From Candidatus Parepulonipiscium sp. PG-Nun2H_MBin03 (lineage in GTDB: Bacteria > Bacillota > Clostridia > Lachnospirales > Cellulosilyticaceae), in assembly GCA_001995005.1 (NCBI GenBank), contig MDJN01000058.1:1-12512 (forward strand): a DNA stretch of 12,512 nt, written 5' to 3'. Shown piece by piece: positions 6,644 through 12,512 of this stretch. Position numbers and translations under genes: made by a program. The notes under the pieces are model-generated. The model saw only the letters and a list, made by a program, of their open reading frames with translations. It made no database searches and was not told the origin of the DNA. Position 1 is the first letter of the stretch. The number at the start of each line of letters is the position of its first letter.

Positions 6644-8851
6644 TTACATAATATTTTGCAAGTGTCTAGCCAAATTTGTATATCTTTCCACCTGCTTATT
6701 ATTATCTATCATTCTATTTACAGTTTCGTTAATCCCCACTATAATTACCATCTGCTTAGCACGGGTAACAGCTGTATATAATAAGTTTCTACTAAGCAAC
6801 ATAGGCGGCCCAGAATGCACTGGTATTATAACCACAGCATACTCACTTCCTTGCGACTTGTGTATTGTAACTGCATATGCAAGTTCCAGCTCCTCTAGTT
6901 GATTAAATTCATACTCCACCACTTTATAATCATCAAATGTCACTATCAGTTTCTCGCTTGTTATATCAGTTATCACTCCACAATCCCCATTATAAATACC
7001 TATGCCATCATCAATGGGCATTCCCGCCATTCCATATACTTTCCACGGAATGTTATAGTTATTTTTTATCTGCATAACTTTATCGTTGGTCCTAAATATA
7101 ATTTGTCTATATTCATATTCATTTTTTAAATCATTTGGTGGATTTAAGGCTTGTTGCAATACTTTATTCAGCTCTGTTATACCCAGCACTCCTTTTCTCA
7201 TAGGAGCCAACACTTGTATATCTTTTAGATTATCCAAATTTCCATATTTTTTAGGCAATCGTGTTGTAATTAAATCTACTATAGTATTCTTTACCTCATC
7301 TTGAATAACCCTATTCATGAAGAAAAAATCTGTTCCTTCCTCATTTGATACAGGGTACTCACCCTTATTAATTCTATGTGCATTTCTTATTATAGCGCTT
7401 TTACTAGCTTGTCTGAAAATTTGTACCAACTTCACTACCTTAACCCTTTTGCTCTCTATTATGTCATGCAAAACGTTTCCTGCACCCACTGAAGGCAATT
7501 GGTCGATATCTCCTATTAAAACTATTCTCTGCCCTGTGACCAAAGCTTCTAATAAAGCTTCCATTAAATACACATCTATCATAGACATCTCATCTACTAT
7601 TAATATATCTGTTTCTAGCGGATTATCTTTATCTCTATTAAAGTATTGCTTAACATTTGCATCTTTATTATAAGTTATTTCAAGTAATCTATGAATTGTC
7701 TTAGCTTCTTCATTTGTTGCCTCGCTCATTCGCTTTGCCGCACGCCCTGTAGGTGCCGTCAATAGAAATTCTTCCTTTTTCTTCTTTATCATGTGTATTA
7801 AAGCATTTATCGTAGTAGTTTTACCTGTTCCAGGCCCACCAGTAATAACGGTTACTCCGTTGACTAAAGCATTTTTTATCGCATCTTGTTGCTCTTTTAC
7901 TAAAGTTATATCTAATTCACGTTGAGTTTGTTTAATCTCATTCTCAAACTCAATCGGCTCTTGCTTATTATGATAAGACAATGTCAATAATTTATCAGCA
8001 ATATTTAGTTCACTATAATACAATTTTCGCAAAAATACCGCCACTTGTCCATCATATGTTTTTATTATCACTTGCTTATCTATATTTATCTCTATTAAAG
8101 CATTTTCAAGTAATGTTATATCAACGCCCAACAGCTCATACGCTTGGTTAAACAAAGCATCTCTGGGTGCATACGTATGCCCATTTGTACTAAATTCGTT
8201 TAGCACAAATAATATTCCCGCCTTTATCCTATTTATATCTTCTCGTTCTATCCCCACTTTCACAGCTATCTCATCCGCTCGCTTAAACCCTATTCCATGC
8301 ATATCAGACGCTAATTTATATGGATTGCTTTTTATAATTTGCATAGTATTTTGTTGATACATATCATGTATTTTTATAGCAGCATTTGTTGTTATTCCAT
8401 ATTCTGCTAAGGCAATCATTACCGAACGCAACTCATACTGCATCTTATATTTTTCGCCTATTGCAATAGCCTTGTTTTTGCTTATTCCGGATATATTAGC
8501 AAGCATTATTGGGTTATGCTCTATAATGTTTAGTGTATCCATCTTAAAATGGTCAACGATTTTTTTTGCTGTCTTCTGCCCTATTCCCTTTATCACTCCA
8601 GATCCTAAATATCTTTCTATTCCATAAGTCGATTTAGGCATGCTTTTACTAAAGCTAGTAATCTTTAGTTGTCTTCCATATACATGGTGTGTAATATATT
8701 CACCTTCTATCTCCACATCTTCTCCAGGGTGGACACCTAGTAAATTTCCAACACAAGCTATCTCCTCACCTTTACTTATCACACTGCATACTGTATATCC
8801 ATTCTCTGCATTTTGATATATAATATTTTCTATTACGCCTTCAATTACCAT
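6644..8851 (-). CDS. recD2: RecD2-type ATP-dependent 5'-3' DNA helicase
   Basis: RecD2 is a superfamily 1B helicase found in bacteria without being part of RecBCD, with roles in replication-fork and repair processes. The 735-residue product has the full family layout: an N-terminal OB-like domain with the hallmark EGVIENIIYQNAENGYTV (4-21), helix-hairpin-helix motifs near 83-99 (GSGVIKGIGQKTAKKIV) and 117-131, and two further such elements to about 200. The motor follows: Walker A GGPGTGKTT at 338-346, TAPTGRAAKRM at 365-375, Walker B VDEMSMID at 419-426, motif III GDIDQLPSVGAG at 447-458, QIFRQ at 477-481, VTIHKSQGSEY at 661-671, and motif VI YTAVTRAK at 692-699. All catalytic residues are present (K344, D420, E421, Q481, R697). 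The start at 8851 has GAGGAAA upstream and fits the family N-terminus. No convincing promoter is seen in the 76 bp ahead, which is largely occupied by an inverted repeat. Confidence 0.96.
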   Translation of the reverse strand: MVIEGVIENIIYQNAENGYTVCSVISKGEEIACVGNLLGVHPGEDVEIEGEYITHHVYGRQLKITSFSKSMPKSTYGIERYLGSGVIKGIGQKTAKKIVDHFKMDTLNIIEHNPIMLANISGISKNKAIAIGEKYKMQYELRSVMIALAEYGITTNAAIKIHDMYQQNTMQIIKSNPYKLASDMHGIGFKRADEIAVKVGIEREDINRIKAGILFVLNEFSTNGHTYAPRDALFNQAYELLGVDITLLENALIEINIDKQVIIKTYDGQVAVFLRKLYYSELNIADKLLTLSYHNKQEPIEFENEIKQTQRELDITLVKEQQDAIKNALVNGVTVITGGPGTGKTTTINALIHMIKKKKEEFLLTAPTGRAAKRMSEATNEEAKTIHRLLEITYNKDANVKQYFNRDKDNPLETDILIVDEMSMIDVYLMEALLEALVTGQRIVLIGDIDQLPSVGAGNVLHDIIESKRVKVVKLVQIFRQASKSAIIRNAHRINKGEYPVSNEEGTDFFFMNRVIQDEVKNTIVDLITTRLPKKYGNLDNLKDIQVLAPMRKGVLGITELNKVLQQALNPPNDLKNEYEYRQIIFRTNDKVMQIKNNYNIPWKVYGMAGMPIDDGIGIYNGDCGVITDITSEKLIVTFDDYKVVEYEFNQLEELELAYAVTIHKSQGSEYAVVIIPVHSGPPMLLSRNLLYTAVTRAKQMVIIVGINETVNRMIDNNKQVERYTNLARHLQNIM

Positions 8852-8877
8852 ATAATTTCCTCAAATACTTTTATATA

Positions 8878-8920
8878 TTATTAAGAGGGGTAATAGATTA
8901 ACTACCTCCCCTCTTAATAA
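8878..8920 (-). terminator. Possible terminator or attenuator between the acetyltransferase and recD2
   Basis: TTATTAAGAGGGG (8878-8890) and CCCCTCTTAATAA (8908-8920) are exact reverse complements, with a 17-base loop. It lies seven bases after the acetyltransferase stop. The stem has a short GC core (GAGGGG) and is flanked by A/T pairs, but on the minus strand it is followed by TATATAAAAG, not a clean T-run. It is placed where an operon terminator would be expected and is the best candidate for the end of the germination transcript, but read-through into recD2 remains possible. Confidence 0.6.
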
Positions 8921-8927
8921 TTTAACC

Positions 8928-9479
8928 TCACAAAATCTTTACATATTTTAAGCTTGTAATATACTTACCTAATGGTTTCGCATTAAAGCTTTCAGTTTCA
9001 ACATAAGTAAATCCGTTTTTTTCAATAATTTTTTTCGATATAAGATTGTACTCAAAGTGCATACAACTTAATAACTCTATGCCAAATTTTTCTTTACAAC
9101 TTTCTATTACTTTTTCTACTGCCTCTGACATTACCCCGTTATTCCAGTAATCTTTTGATAACACATAACCTATGTCTTTGGACTTATACTGCTTATAATC
9201 TGGATGTAAATTAGTCCAAGAAGACTTTAAATCTATAGAGCCAATAACTTTGCCATCATCTTTATGAACTATTGCAAAAATATTTTTATGCCTAAGAAAC
9301 ATGTCCAAAATTTCGCTGCTCTCTTCCATACTCTTATGAGCTTTCCATCCTGCCAATTCTCCCACGCCGTCTACTCTTGCATATTCATTAAAATCAGCTA
9401 AATCCGCCGCTGTAAATATTCTTAATATACATCTAGGCGTTTCTAGTATAGTGTGCGACACATCAATACTAACATCCAT
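8928..9479 (-). CDS. GNAT family N-acetyltransferase (RimJ/RimL-like)
   Basis: The protein (183 residues from the chosen ATG) has the acetyltransferase fold of the Acetyltransf_3 type that transfers an acetyl group from acetyl-CoA to an amine; the substrate is unknown. Visible family signs are LETPRCILRIFTAADL (12-27), VGELAGWKAHKSMEES (39-54), the IGSIDL strand (79-84), GYVLSKDYWNNGVMSEA (104-120), which is the acetyl-CoA binding turn, and the later NLISKKIIEKNGF (145-157). The second glycine of the usual Q/RxxGxG/A pattern is replaced by Met117. A GTG at 9485 is also in frame, but AAAGGAG lies only two bases before it and eight bases before the ATG at 9479, so the ATG is preferred. The ribosome binding site overlaps the gerC stop, so the gene is probably co-transcribed with the germination genes. 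Neighbourhood suggests a link with spores, but the sequence alone cannot show it. Confidence 0.88.
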   Translation of the reverse strand: MDVSIDVSHTILETPRCILRIFTAADLADFNEYARVDGVGELAGWKAHKSMEESSEILDMFLRHKNIFAIVHKDDGKVIGSIDLKSSWTNLHPDYKQYKSKDIGYVLSKDYWNNGVMSEAVEKVIESCKEKFGIELLSCMHFEYNLISKKIIEKNGFTYVETESFNAKPLGKYITSLKYVKIL

Positions 9480-9488
9480 CTCCACTAC

Positions 9489-9495
9489 TCCTTTT
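9489..9495 (-). promoter_or_regulatory. Ribosome binding site that decides the acetyltransferase start
   Basis: AAAAGGAG on the minus strand overlaps the gerC stop codon (9494-9496). It lies two bases before an in-frame GTG and eight bases before the ATG at 9479; only the latter spacing is normal. Confidence 0.7.
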
Positions 9496-10780
9496 ATCGT
9501 AAAATCCCTGTGTTTTCTATATCTATATCTATATTAACATATACTGGCATATTTTGAAAAGCACTTTCTTGCCAATTGTGTTTATACTTTTCCCACATAT
9601 CTGGATTTTTCCTATACATAGTTAAACCTATGTTTAAAAAATCTGTGTTTAATTCGTGAGCTTTGTTAACCGTCATTTCTATTTGCTTATATACTTCATC
9701 AGATAATAATTTTCTTATTTCCTCCATATTGCTAGGGTTAAATTCATTAAGCGAAAATTCTGTTGTGTATTCTGCAATTTCTCCTATCATGTTAACATTT
9801 ATTATAGCATGCATAGTATTATTTATCTCACCAAAATTTATCTTAGTTTTAACTCTTTTTGCCAGATAAGTTAGTGGATTGTCGTTATGTTCTACAACAA
9901 CTGGAATATTTCTTGCACTGCCATCTATAATAAGTTGACCTCTAACTATCTCTTTGTCTATATAATCTACTAATTTATAATCTTTTATTACAGCTCCACC
10001 GCTAATCTCAAAACCTGTATCATTTTTTTCTCCTACAGTATCATCAGATTTGCTGTCTTCTCCCTCACTTTTATTATCTTCAGTGTTATTATCTTCTTCT
10101 TCATTATTATATTTTTCAGCACCATCATCAGATTTCTTATTTGTATCTGGTATTTGTCCTCCTTCAGGCAAGTGGAATATAGGCATTGTAGCCACACCAC
10201 TATCTTGTATATCTCTAATAAAATTGCCCAATATCTGAGTTTTAAAATATGCTTCTGGCCGTTCTTTATTATTAAAATAATTCATTATATAAAGGCCTAG
10301 TATAGGTTGCTGGGTATTCTCTATATTCATTGCATCTTCGGTTTTTCCTTTTACAGCTAACATAGGTACATTTCTTGCTATTGATCTAGTCCTTGTCATA
10401 GAATCTATTGCCTCTTTTAACAATTTTGGGTCTTTTAGAAGTTCTTCTCCTAAAAATACTACCTTAACATGGCTAAATGTAACCGTATTTCTCGTTCTTA
10501 TCTCCAGCTCTTCTAGACTAGTCGCAATAGTCGGGGACTTTACTAATATATTTGTTTTCATATCTTTAGCCAAACTTTCCGTCCCTGACATCTTTGCCAT
10601 ATCTGGTATCGAATACGTAATATCATATACATCTCGTTGATTTATAGGCACCGTCTCGTCCATTGTATCAATATTTTTATCAATAGCAAATTCTAGTATA
10701 ACCGAACGATTATTAATCTCTACACTATCCCAGCAACCTACTAAAATAAATGGTATAAATAATAGTTTAATTAGCTTCAT
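9494..10780 (-). CDS. gerC: Ger(x)C family spore germination lipoprotein
   Basis: GerC proteins are lipoproteins on the outer face of the spore inner membrane and are subunits of the nutrient germinant receptor. From the ATG at 10780 the protein has 428 residues with a lipoprotein signal: KLIKLL, a hydrophobic run, and the lipobox LVGC with acylated Cys16 followed by WDSVEINNRSV, a very typical GerC start. Other family signs are NTVTFSHVKVVFLGEELLK (98-116), GGAVIKDYKLVDYID near 261-275 (the family's GAavfk..klvG pattern), and the C-terminal segment ADKAHELNTDFLNIG-like at 371-384 followed by WEKYKHNW. An acidic, low-complexity insert occupies 215-255. An ATG nine bases upstream (10789) is also in frame, but its AAAGG spacing is only three bases, so the shorter form is preferred. 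The start lies inside the end of gerB (14-nt overlap), implying translational coupling. Order gerA-gerB-gerC fits a standard receptor operon. Confidence 0.92.
   Translation of the reverse strand: MKLIKLLFIPFILVGCWDSVEINNRSVILEFAIDKNIDTMDETVPINQRDVYDITYSIPDMAKMSGTESLAKDMKTNILVKSPTIATSLEELEIRTRNTVTFSHVKVVFLGEELLKDPKLLKEAIDSMTRTRSIARNVPMLAVKGKTEDAMNIENTQQPILGLYIMNYFNNKERPEAYFKTQILGNFIRDIQDSGVATMPIFHLPEGGQIPDTNKKSDDGAEKYNNEEEDNNTEDNKSEGEDSKSDDTVGEKNDTGFEISGGAVIKDYKLVDYIDKEIVRGQLIIDGSARNIPVVVEHNDNPLTYLAKRVKTKINFGEINNTMHAIINVNMIGEIAEYTTEFSLNEFNPSNMEEIRKLLSDEVYKQIEMTVNKAHELNTDFLNIGLTMYRKNPDMWEKYKHNWQESAFQNMPVYVNIDIDIENTGILR
10016..10138 (-). other. Acidic low-complexity insert in gerC
   Basis: Residues 215-255 (numbered from the ATG at 10780) are almost all Asp, Glu, Asn, Lys, Ser, Gly and Thr, for example NNEEEDNNTEDNKSEGEDSK. 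The segment lies between the two well-conserved parts of GerC and has no predicted fold. The plus strand is correspondingly rich in tct/tca/att triplets. It appears to be an in-frame linker expansion, with no stop or frameshift. Confidence 0.8.
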
Positions 10781-11873
10781 GTTTACCATCTACCTTTCTT
10801 AGTATTGCTATTAGCCACATAAGTGCAGGAATTATTAATAAAAATACTACACCTACCTTAGATTGGAATTTTAAGAAATAATCATATGCATATAGCAAGC
10901 TACTAGGTAATACTGCTATAAGAAATATAAATGGTATTACAGGAATTATAGTTACATTTTCTCTTTTAAAATTACACAGTTGGCTAACTAATAATGATGC
11001 TACATATACACCTGCACTAATATACATAAAAACACTCATAATCCACCAACCCATCATAAGTATTTCTTGATTTTCTATAAAAGATCCTGGCAATTGTATA
11101 CTTTCCATTAAAGTTAGCACCGGCCAAAATTCTCTCGAACTTTCTATAGTTCCTATGCCCGTAAATGTTAAAATTATTATCAATACTTCTAAAATAGTTA
11201 TTACTAATAATGCCGAAAAACAACATCTCCTAATTTTCTTTGGTCTATTTACAAAAGCTCCTATTACTAGCACAAATTCTAGTGGCATAAATGTTACACT
11301 TGTATGAAAACTGCCTACTAAAACTTTGTTTACATCAGACCTAAACATAGGCAATAATTGATTATAGTCTGCCTTAAACATAATAAATAACATAACTATC
11401 ACTACTGGTACAAATATAAAATATACTAAAATCTCCGCCATTCTTCCTTGTGCTTCCACCCCTGATTTTATCAGGTAATATGTTGCAAAAAGCATAAGTA
11501 GCATTATCACTTCAAGCGGAGTATTAGGCAGCAATACACGTTGTATCATCTCTGCAAATAATCTTAGCTCAAATCCAATAGTAATTATGATTTTTACTAA
11601 AAACATTATTGTAACTAATATTCCTATCGGCTTTGTTAGTATAATTTTTGAATACTCAACAAAGCTTTTGCCTCTAAACCTATTTGTAAGGCCTGTAATG
11701 GCAAAAATATATATGCTCCCTATCAAAAATCCAAATAAGGGTAACCAGTATCCATCTTGCCCCACAATTGTGGAACAAATACGGGGCAAGATTAAAATAG
11801 ACATATTAAACATTTGAAGTGTTAACATAATCCTAAATTGGTGCATAGATATTCGACTATTATGTGTATACAT
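10767..11873 (-). CDS. gerB: Spore germination protein GerB (APC-family membrane subunit)
   Basis: GerB subunits belong to the amino acid/polyamine/organocation transporter superfamily and are thought to bind the nutrient germinant. The 368-residue length is typical. About ten membrane segments are visible, roughly at 12-34, 41-62, 84-106, 121-137, 145-166, 187-207, 217-239, 270-297, 307-329 and 339-358. Family signs include the N-terminal ISMHQFRIMLTLQM (8-21), ESSREFWPVLTLMESIQL (244-261) and FIENQEILMMGWWIMSVF (265-282), which matches the usual ER-x-E-x(5)-W pattern of GerB in variant form (EN in place of ER). The start at 11873 has AAGGAAG seven bases upstream, and the gap from gerA is 12 bp. 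The ligand cannot be predicted from the sequence. It overlaps the gerC start by 14 nt. Confidence 0.93.
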   Translation of the reverse strand: MYTHNSRISMHQFRIMLTLQMFNMSILILPRICSTIVGQDGYWLPLFGFLIGSIYIFAITGLTNRFRGKSFVEYSKIILTKPIGILVTIMFLVKIIITIGFELRLFAEMIQRVLLPNTPLEVIMLLMLFATYYLIKSGVEAQGRMAEILVYFIFVPVVIVMLFIMFKADYNQLLPMFRSDVNKVLVGSFHTSVTFMPLEFVLVIGAFVNRPKKIRRCCFSALLVITILEVLIIILTFTGIGTIESSREFWPVLTLMESIQLPGSFIENQEILMMGWWIMSVFMYISAGVYVASLLVSQLCNFKRENVTIIPVIPFIFLIAVLPSSLLYAYDYFLKFQSKVGVVFLLIIPALMWLIAILRKVDGKHEAN

Positions 11874-11885
11874 CTTTTCACTTCC

Positions 11886-12512
11886 TTATTTTTTCTGTTG
11901 ATTATCAGGTCCTGGTGGTGCTTGTGTTATGCTGTCCGAATCTCTAAGGCGCATACGTGTTTTTTGGTGAGGTTTTGCAAAGTGTGGGCGTCTTGCTTGC
12001 ATAAATATTGGGTATCTAATTATAGTATCTCTTAGTCCATTAGAATCTCTGTCTTCGCTACCTATATACGGTGCTAAAAATGGTGTTCCAAAGCTCTCAA
12101 GAGATGCTAAGTGTGCAAACATTATTAATATTCCTAAGAAAAATCCATATAAGCCAAATAATGCACACACTGCTATAAAACCATATTTCAAAAGTCTAAA
12201 CGCCGTTGTAAGACTATAGTCAGGCACAGCAAATGTCGCAATAGCTGTAAGTGCTACAATAATTACTACCATCGGGCTAATAAGTTTAGCATCAACTGCT
12301 GCTTGTCCTATTACTATTCCTCCAACAACTCCTATAGCATGCCCAACGGGCCCAGGGAGTCGTATCCCTGCTTCTTTTAGTAGTTCAAATGCTGTCTCCA
12401 TTATTATTATCTCGAGTACTGATAAAAAGGCTATACCTTCTCGTGATGCGGCTATAGATACTGCAATAGAAGTTGGTAACATAGCTGGGTGAAAATTTAA
12501 CACTGCTATATA
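11886..12512 (-). CDS. gerA: Spore germination protein GerA, C-terminal part (cut by window edge)
   Basis: The reading frame is open to the right edge, with no start inside the window: residues YIAV continue upstream of the GTG at 12503, so that GTG is not the start. GerA proteins usually have about 450-550 residues, so some 208 C-terminal residues are seen here. They hold the membrane part of the family: FHPAMLPTSIAVSIAASREGI (the SREG motif, typically SREGVPFP, here SREGIAFL), then ETAFELLKEAGIRLPGPVG, and hydrophobic segments ending in the FFLGILIMFAHLASLESFGTPFLAPY region. The tail is polar and ends in a proline/glutamine-rich segment, as in many GerA subunits. GerA oligomers form the ion-conducting channel of the receptor. 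The promoter, expected to be sigma-G dependent, lies outside the window. Confidence 0.93.
   Translation of the reverse strand, partial: YIAVLNFHPAMLPTSIAVSIAASREGIAFLSVLEIIIMETAFELLKEAGIRLPGPVGHAIGVVGGIVIGQAAVDAKLISPMVVIIVALTAIATFAVPDYSLTTAFRLLKYGFIAVCALFGLYGFFLGILIMFAHLASLESFGTPFLAPYIGSEDRDSNGLRDTIIRYPIFMQARRPHFAKPHQKTRMRLRDSDSITQAPPGPDNQQKK

Noticed and set aside
7317..7673. A 118-residue plus-strand open frame opposite recD2, with a hydrophobic stretch
   Set aside because: It overlaps essential RecD2 motifs on the other strand and has no recognisable start signal or homology pattern.
9480..9485. GTG at 9485 as the start of the acetyltransferase
   Set aside because: The ribosome binding site would be only two bases away; the ATG at 9479 has normal spacing.
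11461..11475. Small perfect hairpin CCTGAT-TTT-ATCAGG
   Set aside because: Six base pairs inside the gerB coding sequence with no T-run; expected by chance in a sequence of this length.
11625..11631. GCCGATA on the minus strand inside gerB, resembling a sigma-D -10
   Set aside because: No TAAA element is found at the right distance, and the site is deep inside the gerB coding sequence with no flagellar gene following it.

Overview
The window is AT-rich bacterial DNA with twelve genes, all on the minus strand, packed end to end with short gaps or overlaps. A GerA-type spore germinant receptor beside late flagellar genes in the comFC-yvyF-flgM-flgN-flgK-flgL order points to a motile, endospore-forming Firmicute. 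Strong purine-rich ribosome binding sites, low GC, two consecutive flgK genes, and recD2 rather than comFA before comFC suggest a clostridial lineage, perhaps near Lachnospirales; that placement is inference.

Reading in the direction of transcription (right to left), the first block is a germination operon: the 3' part of gerA (cut by the right edge), gerB, gerC and a GNAT acetyltransferase whose ribosome binding site overlaps the gerC stop. A 13-bp inverted repeat follows the acetyltransferase. GerA and GerB are membrane subunits and GerC a lipoprotein of a nutrient receptor in the spore inner membrane.

The second block is a DNA-processing pair: the RecD2-type 5'-3' helicase and a ComFC-like phosphoribosyltransferase-fold protein, followed by the zinc-ribbon flagellar-operon protein YvyF. 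A 98-bp gap then holds a perfect 13-bp inverted repeat and a close match to a sigma-D (sigma-28) flagellar promoter, with the -35 in the loop of the repeat.

The third block is the late flagellar operon: flgM (anti-sigma-28), flgN (chaperone for the hook-associated proteins), two divergent flgK genes and flgL, closed by a strong intrinsic terminator immediately after the flgL stop. Its logic is familiar: the promoter makes FlgM together with the filament-junction proteins and their chaperone, so the anti-sigma factor and the parts built after hook completion are produced together.

The features most worth a second look are the hexapeptide-repeat insert in FlgL, the doubled FlgK, the promoter-in-hairpin upstream of flgM, the acetyltransferase inside the germination operon, and the reuse of the stop codon TAG as part of the ribosome binding site at three flagellar junctions. 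I found no tRNA, rRNA, CRISPR array, insertion sequence or prophage gene, and no clear wholly new system.
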